From assembly GCF_016820555.1 (NCBI RefSeq), contig NZ_JADHDW010000001.1:434001-498000 (forward strand): 64,000 nucleotides of DNA. Direction: 5' to 3'. Under the pieces are notes generated by a model. It ran no database searches. It worked only from the letters and a program-made list of their open reading frames with translations, and was not told the origin of the DNA. Both the position numbers and the translations under genes were made by a program. Each line of letters begins with the position of its first letter. The stretch's first letter is position 1. The DNA comes from Bacillus sp. REN10. Its GTDB lineage: Bacteria > Bacillota > Bacilli > Bacillales > Domibacillaceae. Of the stretch, positions 17,899 to 26,718 are shown piece by piece.

Positions 17899-19608
17899 TT
17901 GCTACAGGAATTGTCCATACGCAATTTTGCCATCATTGAAGAATTAAATTTATCATTAGAAAAAGGATTAACAGTGTTAACGGGGGAAACAGGAGCCGGA
18001 AAATCAATCATTATTGATGCTGTTCATCTATTAGCAGGAGGAAGAGGCTCATCCGAATTTGTCCGCCATGGAGAGAAAAAGGCGGAAATTGAAGGGATGT
18101 TCAGCATAGATGGACCAAATCATCCTTCGATTGAAAAAGCCCGTCAATTTGGGATTGAGATTGAAGATGAGATAATTGTTATGCGCAGAGAAATCTCTGC
18201 AACGGGAAAAAGTGTGTGTCGAATTAATGGCAAGCTCGTAACGATTGCCATTCTTCGTGAGATTGGTTCAACGCTTGTTGATATTCACGGTCAGCATGAA
18301 CATCAAGAGCTGATGGATACGAATCAACATTTACATTTGCTTGATCAATTCGGCGGCAGTGATATATTGTCAGCAAAAACGAACTATGCTGAAATTTTTA
18401 ACCGGTATGAGCAAACGATGAAAGCCATCCGCCAACTGAGTGAAAATGAGCAACAAATGGCCCATCGCCTTGATTTAATTCAATTTCAACTAAATGAAAT
18501 TCAAAAAGCTGATTTGAAATTAAGAGAAGATGAGGAGCTAACAGAAGAAAAAAGAAGACTTAGCAACTTTGAGAAATTGTATGAGTCGACTCAGACGAGT
18601 TATAATGCTCTACAAGGAGAAGGGAAAGGGCTCGATTGGGTTAGTCTGGCGATGAGCCAACTAGAAGCAGCTGCGGAAATTGATGAACAATATCGTCCTC
18701 TTTATGATGCGGTCTCGGAAAGCTTTTATGCGATAGAGGATGCATCACGTCAAATTAGTTCCGCGCTCGACGAATTAGAGTTTGATCCGAATCGCTTAAA
18801 TGAGATTGAAGCAAGACTAAATGAGATTAATGTATTGAAGCGGAAATATGGAAGTACGATTGAAGAAATTATGGAATATGGCGGGAAGATTGAAGAAGAA
18901 ATTGAAACACTCATCAATCGGGAAACACATATTGAGAAGCTGCAGCAAGAGCGGTTGGCCTACGAAAAAGACTTATTGCTTGAAGGGAAACAGCTTAGCT
19001 ATTTAAGAAAACAAGCCGCTAAAAAACTAGAAGAGGCCATCCATCATGAGCTCAAACAGCTTTATATGGATAAAACAGTATTCCGCATTCAATTTCTTGT
19101 GGATGGGGAAAATCATACAAAGCATCTTCCTTCATTTAAAAAAGATGGGTTAGATGAAGTAGAGTTTTATATCTCCACGAATCCAGGTGAACCGTTGAAG
19201 CCGCTATCTAAAGTTGCTTCTGGAGGGGAATTATCCCGAATGATGTTAGCGATGAAGACGATTTTCTCGAAGCATCAAGGAGTGACCTCGATTATTTTTG
19301 ATGAAGTTGATACAGGTGTAAGCGGTCGAGTCGCTCAAGCGATTGGAGAAAAAATTCATCAAGTAGCGATCCATTCACAAGTGCTTTGTATTTCTCATTT
19401 GCCGCAAGTAGCCGCGATGGCTGATGTACATTTATACATATCTAAAGTGATGACAGGCGGGCGAACAAAAACATTTGTGGAACCGCTTGAGAATGAGGAG
19501 AAAATTAAGGAAATCGGACGAATGATTTCTGGAGTCGAAATGACTGACTTAACGAAACAACATGCAAAAGAGTTACTTGAATTGGCCGCTTCTTTAAAAA
19601 ACAGCTAA
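17899..19608 (+). CDS. recN: DNA repair protein RecN
   Basis: RecN is an SMC-like ATPase that acts early in double-strand break repair. The 569-residue protein has Walker A GETGAGKS near residues 29-36, a long central coiled coil, the SGGELSRM signature, Walker B FDEVDTGVSG and the SHLPQVAAMAD switch region. The TTG start at 17899 is supported by GAGGTGA 8 nt upstream. Confidence 0.97.
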   Translation: MLQELSIRNFAIIEELNLSLEKGLTVLTGETGAGKSIIIDAVHLLAGGRGSSEFVRHGEKKAEIEGMFSIDGPNHPSIEKARQFGIEIEDEIIVMRREISATGKSVCRINGKLVTIAILREIGSTLVDIHGQHEHQELMDTNQHLHLLDQFGGSDILSAKTNYAEIFNRYEQTMKAIRQLSENEQQMAHRLDLIQFQLNEIQKADLKLREDEELTEEKRRLSNFEKLYESTQTSYNALQGEGKGLDWVSLAMSQLEAAAEIDEQYRPLYDAVSESFYAIEDASRQISSALDELEFDPNRLNEIEARLNEINVLKRKYGSTIEEIMEYGGKIEEEIETLINRETHIEKLQQERLAYEKDLLLEGKQLSYLRKQAAKKLEEAIHHELKQLYMDKTVFRIQFLVDGENHTKHLPSFKKDGLDEVEFYISTNPGEPLKPLSKVASGGELSRMMLAMKTIFSKHQGVTSIIFDEVDTGVSGRVAQAIGEKIHQVAIHSQVLCISHLPQVAAMADVHLYISKVMTGGRTKTFVEPLENEEKIKEIGRMISGVEMTDLTKQHAKELLELAASLKNS

Positions 19609-19613
19609 ATCAT

Positions 19614-19652
19614 ATGACTGCCTCTCTAAAATAAGGGAGGCAGTCATTTTTA
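19614..19652 (+). terminator. Terminator after recN
   Basis: ATGACTGCCTC pairs with GAGGCAGTCAT, followed by TTTTTA. Confidence 0.88.
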
Positions 19653-19692
19653 TTAGGAGCGTTAAGCTATCCAATGATGGGAGGATTTTTCC

Positions 19693-19723
19693 GTAATAAT
19701 TGATTCGCTCTAAGGAAAAAGTA
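19693..19723 (+). promoter_or_regulatory. Candidate forespore (sigma-F/G) promoter of spoIVB
   Basis: A GTAATA -35-like element, a 15-nt spacer and GGAAAAAGTA, which fits the GGnnAnAnTn -10 consensus of sigma-F. In B. subtilis spoIVB is transcribed by forespore sigma factors. The -35 is imperfect. Confidence 0.35.
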
Positions 19724-19773
19724 AACGTACAGCCATCAAAGCGGCTTATTCAAAAGCGAGGAGAGTGAAGGGG

Positions 19774-20967
19774 TTGAAGAAAAAAGGACTTTACAAAACC
19801 ACTGGTGGAATTCTCCTTGTTTCCATTATAGTTTGTTTATTGAATTGGTTCATTATACATCCTGTTGATGCAAAAGAGATCAAACATCGACAGGAAGAAA
19901 GCATTTCAGCAATCACACGTGCAGACGTTGGGCAAGAGGAAGAGCTGCTTCAATCAGCAGGATTTCCATTAACGAAAAAACAAGCGACTGCTATAAGAGA
20001 AATAAAGGTGATTCCAGGCGGGCAATCCATTGGAATTAAAATGAATACAATCGGTGTCTTAGTTGTTGGTCATCATTTAGTCGACACCACTCAAGGAAAA
20101 TGGTCTCCAGGGGAGCGAGCGGGTATTCAAGTAGGGGATGTCATTACTAAAATCAACGGAAAGAAAATAGAAAAAATGCAAGATGTGGGGGCATTTCTTC
20201 AAGGTACAGAAAAAAGTCAACCGATGAATATCGTTATTCAAAGAGATCATAAGCGATTAGAAACGAAGTTAACACCATTGAAGGATCGAAAGGAGAAATC
20301 CTATAAGCTAGGGCTTTATATTCGCGATTCTACAGCGGGAATCGGTACATTAACATTTTATGAACCGAGATCGGGAAAATACGGGGCGCTTGGCCATGTG
20401 ATTACCGATGTAGATACAAAAAAGCCTATTATCATTCAAGATGGAGAAATTGTACAATCAACGGTCATGTCAATTCAAAAAGGCCGTTACGGAAACCCGG
20501 GTGAAAAGCTGGCGCAATTTTCGGCTAGTCAAGAACGGTTAGGAAATATCACGAATAATAGTCCATATGGCATTTTTGGACAATTAAATAAACCGCTTCA
20601 ACAACCGCTGATCAACAAAGCCTATCCAGTTGCGTTATCCCATGAAGTAAAAGAAGGTCCTGCCAAAATTTTAACGGTTGTGAATGGTAAAAAAATTGAG
20701 GCGTACGATATCGAGATTGTCACGACCATTCCACAAAAATATCCAGCCACAAAAGGAATGGTAATAAAGATTACGGATCCAAAACTTCTTGATCGCACAG
20801 GAGGAATTGTTCAGGGGATGAGCGGTAGCCCGATTATTCAAAACAACAAAGTAGTGGGAGCGGTTACTCACGTATTTGTTAATGATCCAACGTCAGGATA
20901 TGGCGTTCACATTGAATGGATGCTGAATGAGGCTGGTATTTCATTGGTCGAAGAAAAGGTCAGTTAA
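19774..20967 (+). CDS. spoIVB: SpoIVB serine peptidase
   Basis: SpoIVB is made in the forespore, crosses into the intermembrane space and triggers pro-sigma-K processing by cleaving SpoIVFA. The protein is 397 residues from the TTG at 19774 (AGGAG about 10 nt upstream; a GTG at 19765 overlaps that site). It has an N-terminal membrane anchor, a PDZ domain with [17 protein letters not shown], and an S55 peptidase domain with His in GALGHVITD and the nucleophile Ser in GMSGSPI. All key residues are present. Confidence 0.95.
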   Translation: MKKKGLYKTTGGILLVSIIVCLLNWFIIHPVDAKEIKHRQEESISAITRADVGQEEELLQSAGFPLTKKQATAIREIKVIPGGQSIGIKMNTIGVLVVGHHLVDTTQGKWSPGERAGIQVGDVITKINGKKIEKMQDVGAFLQGTEKSQPMNIVIQRDHKRLETKLTPLKDRKEKSYKLGLYIRDSTAGIGTLTFYEPRSGKYGALGHVITDVDTKKPIIIQDGEIVQSTVMSIQKGRYGNPGEKLAQFSASQERLGNITNNSPYGIFGQLNKPLQQPLINKAYPVALSHEVKEGPAKILTVVNGKKIEAYDIEIVTTIPQKYPATKGMVIKITDPKLLDRTGGIVQGMSGSPIIQNNKVVGAVTHVFVNDPTSGYGVHIEWMLNEAGISLVEEKVS

Positions 20968-20997
20968 AACAAGCGAACCCCTCGCTTGTTTTTTTTA
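20968..20997 (+). terminator. Terminator after spoIVB
   Basis: AACAAGCGA pairs with TCGCTTGTT around CCCC, followed by TTTTTT. Confidence 0.85.
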
Positions 20998-21123
20998 CAT
21001 GAATTGTTTAAAAACTAAGTCCAAAATCAGTTCTTGCTTAAAAGCCTCGCTTACATAGAAAATCGTCGAATGTGTAAGAAAAATAAGGGAAAAAATATAT
21101 ATAATAAAAAAACAGGAAAAATT

Positions 21124-21150
21124 AAAGGATTTCATTTCTCTTTGTCGAAA
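21124..21150 (+). promoter_or_regulatory. Sigma-H promoter of spo0A with overlapping 0A box
   Basis: AAAGGATTT (21124-21132) fits the sigma-H -35 consensus exactly. After 11 nt comes GTCGAAA, one base off the -10 consensus. A perfect 0A box, TGTCGAA (21143-21149), overlaps the -10, and a 6/7 match (CGTCGAA) lies at 21064-21070. This resembles the autoregulated sporulation promoter of B. subtilis spo0A. Confidence 0.7.
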
Positions 21151-21199
21151 AAACAATTAGAATATACTCTAGTACTAAAAAGAGTGAGGGGGAGCATTT

Positions 21200-21988
21200 T
21201 TGAAAAAAATTAAAGTAGCTGTTGTTGATGATAATCGTGAACTAGTGAAGTTGCTCGAAGAATATATTTCTTCTCAAGATGATATGGAAGTAGTAGCAAA
21301 GGCGAACAATGGGCAAGAGTGTTTAGAAATTCTTCCTCAAGTGAAAGTAGATGTGTTGATCCTTGATATCATTATGCCGCATGTGGATGGCTTAGCTGTA
21401 TTGGAGAAAATGAGAGAACTCCATTTATCTCCTATCCCCAATGTGATTATGTTAACGGCATTTGGTCAAGAGGATGTGACAAAGTAAGCGGTAGATCTTG
21501 GAGCCTCCTATTTTATGTTAAAGCCATTTGATATGGAAAGCCTTGTCAGTCATATTCGCCAAGTAAGCGGTGCTGAAAATCCAACGGTCCAGCGCTCCTT
21601 AAATTCCGTGGTAAAGACAGCTGAGAAAAAGCCTGTCAATCTTGATGCTAGCATTACAAGCATCATTCATGAAATTGGTGTTCCTGCACACATTAAAGGT
21701 TATTTATATTTACGTGAAGCCATTTCCATGGTTTATAATGACATTGAACTGCTTGGCTCAATTACGAAAGTGTTATATCCTGACATCGCAAAAAAATACA
21801 ATACAACAGCCAGTCGAGTAGAACGTGCGATTAGGCATGCGATTGAAGTGGCTTGGAGCCGTGGAAACATTGATTCGATTTCTACTTTGTTTGGCTATAC
21901 AGTATCCATGACAAAAGCCAAGCCGACGAACTCAGAGTTCATCGCGATGGTGGCTGATAAATTGAGACTAGAGCATAAGGCGTCTTGA
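21200..21988 (+). pseudogene. spo0A: spo0A with in-frame stop at codon 96
   Basis: Spo0A is the phosphorelay response regulator that starts sporulation. From the TTG at 21200 the receiver domain is normal, with the acidic pocket DD at 10-11 and the phosphorylated Asp56. Codon 96 (21485-21487) is TAA where B. subtilis Spo0A has a second Lys in [13 protein letters not shown]. The frame then continues without any indel through the rest of the receiver and the complete DNA-binding domain ([22 protein letters not shown]) to 21988. A single A-to-T change of AAA would explain it. The upstream product is 95 residues and lacks the DNA-binding domain. An ATG at 21515, with GGAG 11 nt upstream, could restart a 157-residue protein. 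Sequencing error is possible; the reading of the sequence as given is certain. Confidence 0.92.
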
Positions 21989-22026
21989 AAGAGTTAGAAG
22001 AACCATCCATTATGTAAGCAAATTAA

Positions 22027-22060
22027 GAGGAGCGAGTACTATCGTCTCCTCTCATTTTTT
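22027..22060 (+). terminator. Terminator after spo0A
   Basis: GAGGAGCGA pairs with TCG-CTCCTC with one bulged base, followed by ATTTTTT. Confidence 0.8.
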
Positions 22061-22095
22061 GTGTAGAAACAAGCGGAAGAAGGAGGTCTAATGTT

Positions 22096-22830
22096 ATGAC
22101 GCTTATTTTTGCTCATCGAGGCTACTCAGCTACAGCGCCTGAAAATACGATGATGGCATTTGAAGCCGCTAAAGAGGCTGGGGCAGATGGAATTGAATTG
22201 GACGTTCAAATGACAAAAGACGGCTACCTTGTCGTTATTCACGATGAAAAAGTAGACCGTACGACAAATGGAAAAGGGTATGTAAAAGATTGGACTTGGA
22301 ATGAGATGAAGCAGTTACAAGCCTCTTATAAATTTATGAACTTGCCGTCTACGCCAACGATCCCCCTTCTCACAGATGTGTTTCATTGGATGATGACGAA
22401 TGCCATCATCTGTAACATTGAGTTGAAAAATAACGAATGTTTATATCCTGGGATGGAGGAAAAAGTCATTGAACTTATTCGGCAATATGGCTACGAACGC
22501 CGAGTGATTCTTTCCTCATTTAATCATTATTCTTTAGCCCATGTTCATCGTCTTGCACCGGATATTCAAACAGCTATTTTATACTCCTCTCATTTATATA
22601 TGCCGTGGAAATATGCGGCGGCTATCGGGGCTAGTGCCATTCATCCGAATATTCGCACCGTCAATAGTAGTATTATTAAACACTCTGCTGCAAGCGGTAT
22701 AGCGGTTCGTCCGTATACAGTGAATAAAGAGAAGCAAATGGAGTGGCTCATCCGACAGGGCTGTTCAGCGTTCTTTACTGATGATCCCAAAAAAGCAGTG
22801 AACCTTCGTAAAACAATTTTGAGGCCATAA
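22096..22830 (+). CDS. Glycerophosphodiester phosphodiesterase
   Basis: A 244-residue GDPD-family enzyme, which hydrolyses glycerophosphodiesters to glycerol 3-phosphate and an alcohol. It has the catalytic HRGYSATAPENT, the metal ligands in ELDVQMTKDG and the second catalytic His in VIHDEKVDRTT. No signal peptide is seen, so it should be cytoplasmic. It corresponds by position and type to B. subtilis yqiK. GGAGG lies upstream of the ATG. Confidence 0.93.
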   Translation: MTLIFAHRGYSATAPENTMMAFEAAKEAGADGIELDVQMTKDGYLVVIHDEKVDRTTNGKGYVKDWTWNEMKQLQASYKFMNLPSTPTIPLLTDVFHWMMTNAIICNIELKNNECLYPGMEEKVIELIRQYGYERRVILSSFNHYSLAHVHRLAPDIQTAILYSSHLYMPWKYAAAIGASAIHPNIRTVNSSIIKHSAASGIAVRPYTVNKEKQMEWLIRQGCSAFFTDDPKKAVNLRKTILRP

Positions 22831-22836
22831 CAGATG

Positions 22837-22886
22837 AAAGGCTGTTTTATACATGTTTATGCCAACATGTATAAAACAGCCTTTTT
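22837..22886. terminator. Bidirectional terminator
   Basis: A perfect 21-bp stem (AAAGGCTGTTTTATACATGTT with its complement) around a 6-nt loop, with A and T runs on the two sides. It serves the GDPD gene and the convergent yqzF. Confidence 0.93.
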
Positions 22887-22911
22887 GATGTGGTTATCCA
22901 TCATGTTTTCA

Positions 22912-23145
22912 CTACTTTTTGAAACGGTCTTGGACTTTATTGTTTTTCCGATCACGACGAAGAATAAAGCCCGCGATAAACCCTAGTCCCCCAATAAATA
23001 AGAGTAAACCGGCGATAAACTGCATCCACAAAAAAGGAAAAAAGGGATGTGAGATGCCAAACAGCATATCTCTCATTAATTTAATGCCCAATCCCGCTAA
23101 GAAGCCAGGGATGACTAATATTAATAATGCGATAAACCGAACCAT
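22912..23145 (-). CDS. yqzF: DUF2627 membrane protein YqzF
   Basis: A 77-residue protein with two transmembrane helices and a basic C-terminus (RRDRKNNKVQDRFKK), matching the DUF2627 family found beside bkdR in bacilli. AAAGGAG precedes the ATG. Function unknown. The opposite-strand ORF over the same bases is a shadow. Confidence 0.85.
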   Translation of the reverse strand: MVRFIALLILVIPGFLAGLGIKLMRDMLFGISHPFFPFLWMQFIAGLLLFIGGLGFIAGFILRRDRKNNKVQDRFKK

Positions 23146-23274
23146 TTGTATGCTCCTTTAATTGTTCCTCACAAAAAATCATATCTTACTAGGTAAATTT
23201 GTCAAGCAAGAGTTTCTACGATTACAATAGAAGTATGCAAAAATCTGCAGGGGGAAGAAAGCGGGGATGGAAAG

Positions 23275-24984
23275 ATGCAATATGATCTTATTTTTGAATC
23301 CATTGATGAAGGAATGATTGTTGTCGATCAATCTGAAAAAGTGATTTTATACAATAAAAGCGCAGAAAGAATTATCGGAATCGAAAAAAATCAAGCGATT
23401 GGTCAGCATATTAGAAAGGTGATTCCAACGAGCCGATTGCCGGAAGTGATGAAAGAAAAGAAAGCAGAAATTAATCAAGAGCATCAGCTGTTCACAGGTT
23501 TAAAGATCATTACTTCGCGCATTCCGATGATTACTCATGAAGGGGAAGTAATTGGTGCTTTTTCGGTGTTTAAGGATATTACTGAAGTGATGAACTTAGC
23601 TGCGGAAGTAACGAATTTAAAAGAAGTACAAACGATGCTTGAGGCGATTATTTATTCGAGTGATGACGCCATTTCAGTTGTGGATGAACAAGGGAGAGGG
23701 CTGTTAATTAATCCTGCTTATACAAGATTGACGGGATTAAGTAAAGAAGAGGTAATTGGCAAACCAGCGACAACGGACATATCTGAAGGGGAAAGCGTTC
23801 ATCTCCAAGTGTTGAAAACGAAGCAACCAGTGCGAGGGGTGAAAATGAATGTCGGTTCTAAAAAAAGAGAAGTGGTTGTCAATGTGGCGCCTATTATTGT
23901 AGATGGTCAATTAAAGGGCAGTGTAGGTGTTATTCATGATTTAACAGAAATACAGTCATTAACGAAACAATTGAATAGAGCAAGACAAATTATTCGAACA
24001 TTAGAAGCGAAGTATACATTTGAAGACATTGTCGGGAAATCTGAAGAAATGAAAATAGCGATTGAACAAGCAAAAGTAGGAGCGAGCACGCCAGCAACTG
24101 TGTTGTTAAGAGGAGAATCCGGAACGGGAAAAGAGTTGTTTGCTCATGCGATTCATAATGCCAGTGACCGGCGCTATAATAAATTTATTCGGGTCAATTG
24201 TGCCGCGCTTTCGGAATCATTGCTAGAAAGTGAACTATTTGGATATGAAGAAGGAGCCTTTTCGGGAGCAAGGCGCGGGGGAAAGATCGGACTTTTTGAA
24301 GAAGCGAATAATGGCAGTATTTTTCTTGATGAAATTGGTGAATTAAGTGCCAACACTCAGGCAAAACTGTTACGGGTACTACAGGAGCAGGAAGTTGTTC
24401 GTGTAGGTGGAACGAAATCGATTCCGATTAACGTTCGCATCATTTCAGCGACTAATGTTCATTTAGAAAAAGCGATGGTCGATGGTCGTTTTCGTGAGGA
24501 TTTGTATTATCGTTTAAATCGAATGCCAATCCATATTCCTCCCCTTCGAAATCGAAAAGCGGATATCCCTTTATTATGTGAGCGTTTAATTATTAAATTA
24601 AACCAAGATTATGGTCGGAATGTAAAGGGGTTGACTTCAGCTGCTCTAAAGAAATTAATGAATTATCATTGGCCTGGCAATGTCCGCGAGTTAGAGAATA
24701 TTTTAGGTCGGGCGATGATTTTTTCGACGTACACAGAAACAATGATTGATGCAGATACGTTGCATGTCATTGAAGGCCAGCCTGATGAAATGCTTCATCA
24801 ACGAAAGGAGATGGATCAAAAGGAAGACGGTGAAACTCTTCAAGAACTGATGGATCACTATGAACAAAACGTAATCCGGGCTGCTCTTGAACAAAATAAC
24901 GGAAATAAGACGGCCACAGCGAAAAAGCTGGGTGTGTCTGTTCGTAGTCTGTATTATAAGTTAGAAAAATATAACTTGAATTAA
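23275..24984 (+). CDS. bkdR: Sigma-54-dependent transcriptional activator BkdR
   Basis: An enhancer-binding activator for RNA polymerase with sigma-54 (SigL). The 569-residue protein has two N-terminal PAS domains (about 1-110 and 120-225), the AAA+ domain with GESGTGKE, the sigma-54 contact loop GAFSGA and Walker [12 protein letters not shown], and a Fis-type helix-turn-helix ([20 protein letters not shown]). It lies next to a bkd operon with a -12/-24 promoter, which identifies it as BkdR rather than RocR. The PAS domains probably sense a small ligand. Confidence 0.93.
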   Translation: MQYDLIFESIDEGMIVVDQSEKVILYNKSAERIIGIEKNQAIGQHIRKVIPTSRLPEVMKEKKAEINQEHQLFTGLKIITSRIPMITHEGEVIGAFSVFKDITEVMNLAAEVTNLKEVQTMLEAIIYSSDDAISVVDEQGRGLLINPAYTRLTGLSKEEVIGKPATTDISEGESVHLQVLKTKQPVRGVKMNVGSKKREVVVNVAPIIVDGQLKGSVGVIHDLTEIQSLTKQLNRARQIIRTLEAKYTFEDIVGKSEEMKIAIEQAKVGASTPATVLLRGESGTGKELFAHAIHNASDRRYNKFIRVNCAALSESLLESELFGYEEGAFSGARRGGKIGLFEEANNGSIFLDEIGELSANTQAKLLRVLQEQEVVRVGGTKSIPINVRIISATNVHLEKAMVDGRFREDLYYRLNRMPIHIPPLRNRKADIPLLCERLIIKLNQDYGRNVKGLTSAALKKLMNYHWPGNVRELENILGRAMIFSTYTETMIDADTLHVIEGQPDEMLHQRKEMDQKEDGETLQELMDHYEQNVIRAALEQNNGNKTATAKKLGVSVRSLYYKLEKYNLN

Positions 24985-24986
24985 AA

Positions 24987-25023
24987 TGCATGCAAAAAGA
25001 TGCATACATTGCATTTTTTTGCA
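24987..25023 (+). promoter_or_regulatory. Phased TGCA array, candidate BkdR enhancer
   Basis: Five TGCA tetramers start at 24987, 24991, 25001, 25010 and 25020; the last four are about 10 bp apart, on one face of the helix. The array begins 2 nt after the bkdR stop and lies about 45-80 bp upstream of the -24 element, where enhancer sites for sigma-54 activators occur. The same bases can form an AAAATGCA/TGCATTTT hairpin with a T tail and may end bkdR transcripts. Confidence 0.5.
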
Positions 25024-25038
25024 CAGTTTCATTTGGGA

Positions 25039-25067
25039 ATTAAAGCGTTTTCATAAAGAAAACGCTT
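25039..25067 (+). promoter_or_regulatory. Inverted repeat and cre-like site before the bkd promoter
   Basis: A perfect 10-bp inverted repeat, AAGCGTTTTC and GAAAACGCTT with a 5-nt spacer (25043-25067), runs up to the -24 element. The left arm lies in a 14/15 match to the CcpA cre consensus WTGNAANCGNWNNCW (25039-25053, T for G at position 3). Confidence 0.55.
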
Positions 25068-25083
25068 GGCATGATAATTGCAT
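25067..25083 (+). promoter_or_regulatory. Sigma-54 (-24/-12) promoter of the bkd operon
   Basis: TGGCATGATAATTGCAT matches the TGGCAC-N5-TTGCW consensus with the exact GG-to-GC spacing. It lies 54 nt upstream of bcd and downstream of the gene for its activator. Confidence 0.9.
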
Positions 25084-25136
25084 TAAGATAGATGAAGAAG
25101 TTAAAATTATCTATGCTTAAATAAGGGGGATTTACA

Positions 25137-26231
25137 ATGGAAATTTTTAAATATATGGAAACATATGATTATGAGCAACTTGTCTTTTGTCAAGATAAGA
25201 CATCTGGATTAAAAGCGATCATCGCGATCCATGATACAACGCTTGGCCCTGCGCTCGGCGGAACGAGAATGTGGACATATGAATCAGAAGAAGCAGCCAT
25301 TGAAGATGCCTTGCGTTTAGCTAAAGGAATGACATATAAAAATGCGGCAGCCGGACTTAATCTCGGTGGAGGAAAAACGGTGATTATCGGTGATCCTCGA
25401 AAAGATAAGAACGAAGAAATGTTCCGGGCGTTTGGTCGCTACATTCAAGGTTTAAATGGCCGCTATATTACGGCTGAAGATGTGGGAACAACGGTGGAGG
25501 ATATGGATTTAATTCATGAAGAAACCGACTATGTCACAGGAATTTCACCAGCCTTTGGATCGTCAGGAAATCCATCACCTGTCACTGCTTATGGCTGTTT
25601 TGTCGGAATGAAAGCAGCAGCGAAAGAGGCATTCGGCACAGATTCATTAGAAGGATTAACGGTGTCTGTTCAAGGCGTAGGAAATGTGTCTTATCACCTT
25701 TGCCGTCATCTTCATGAAGCAGGGGCCAAGCTGATTGTTACAGATATTAATAAAGAATCCGTTAAGCGGGCAGTAGATGATTTTGGTGCTCAAGCCGTGA
25801 ATCCAGCCGAGATTTATGGCGTGGAAGCGGACATTTTTGCACCATGTGCCCTTGGAGCGATCATCAATTCAGACACGATTCCGCAATTGAAAGTAAAAGT
25901 GATCGCAGGCTCCGCCAATAACCAATTAAAAGAGGATCGCCATGGCGAGGAATTGCATGAGCGCGGCATCATTTATGCACCGGACTACGTCATTAATGCG
26001 GGCGGAGTGATCAATGTAGCCGATGAACTTCACGGATATAATCGTGATCGGGCAATGAGAAAAGTGGAGCAAATATACAACAGTATTGAAAAAACAATTG
26101 AAATTTCTAAGCGTGACGGCATTCCGACATATAAAGCAGCCGATCGTATGGCAGAAGAAAGAATTGCTAAGATGCGCGGATCTCGCAGTCAGTTTTTATT
26201 AAATGGTCACCATACTTTATCTAGACGTTAA
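25137..26231 (+). CDS. bcd: Leucine/branched-chain amino acid dehydrogenase
   Basis: Bcd oxidatively deaminates leucine, isoleucine and valine to 2-keto acids with NAD+. The 364-residue protein has the catalytic segment [20 protein letters not shown] and a C-terminal Rossmann domain with [15 protein letters not shown]. It is the first gene of the operon here; B. subtilis has ptb before it, which is absent in this window. GGGGG lies upstream of the ATG. Confidence 0.96.
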   Translation: MEIFKYMETYDYEQLVFCQDKTSGLKAIIAIHDTTLGPALGGTRMWTYESEEAAIEDALRLAKGMTYKNAAAGLNLGGGKTVIIGDPRKDKNEEMFRAFGRYIQGLNGRYITAEDVGTTVEDMDLIHEETDYVTGISPAFGSSGNPSPVTAYGCFVGMKAAAKEAFGTDSLEGLTVSVQGVGNVSYHLCRHLHEAGAKLIVTDINKESVKRAVDDFGAQAVNPAEIYGVEADIFAPCALGAIINSDTIPQLKVKVIAGSANNQLKEDRHGEELHERGIIYAPDYVINAGGVINVADELHGYNRDRAMRKVEQIYNSIEKTIEISKRDGIPTYKAADRMAEERIAKMRGSRSQFLLNGHHTLSRR

Positions 26232-26270
26232 GGAATTGATCAGTTATTCCAGATGAATGGAGGTGCGGCC

Positions 26271-26705
26271 GTGCAGATGAAACCATACCGAATGTTGGCC
26301 ATCTATGTGGATAAGTATTCGGTGAATACAGGAATATTTGATCATGAAACAGCTGTATTTGAACGAACTCTGCCTTTAGAAAAAGAGCCGCCATCTGCCT
26401 CATTTATCACTGCTTATTCAGAAAGACTGTTAGCTTCTCTTGATGAAGAGGGCATGAATATCTCGAAGCTAAAGGCAATTTGTGCACCAAGTGCCGCAAA
26501 CAAGATAACGAAGCAAGATCTATTTGTCGGTATGAAAATCGCAGATGCCATTGCTGAACGGCTGCATATTCCTGTTTTCTTTGTTCACATAGATGCGTCA
26601 AGACAAAGGAATCCTGAACAAGTCGCTTATGGCGGTGATCGATTGTTGCTTTCGCTTGCTCAACAATCATTAATCAAAAGGTCATCAATGAAAAAGGAAG
26701 AGTAA
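26271..26705 (+). CDS. Shortened, degenerate butyrate kinase-like protein
   Basis: A 144-residue protein at the place of buk in the bkd operon. The N-terminus (YRMLAIYVDKYSVNTGIFDHETAVFERTL) aligns with the ASKHA-fold start of butyrate kinases. However, the phosphate-binding NPGSTSTK segment is replaced by YVDKYSVNT, and the GRGGLLKP loop is missing. A helix followed by IAERLHIPVFFVHID corresponds to the end of the kinase N-terminal domain. The C-terminal ~200 residues of a normal ~360-residue kinase are absent. GTG 26271 is 5 nt after GGAGGTG. No frameshift or internal stop is seen, so it may be translated, but kinase activity is unlikely. Family assignment is by my own alignment from memory. 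Confidence 0.65.
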   Translation: MQMKPYRMLAIYVDKYSVNTGIFDHETAVFERTLPLEKEPPSASFITAYSERLLASLDEEGMNISKLKAICAPSAANKITKQDLFVGMKIADAIAERLHIPVFFVHIDASRQRNPEQVAYGGDRLLLSLAQQSLIKRSSMKKEE

Positions 26706-26718
26706 AGGAGGAGAATCA

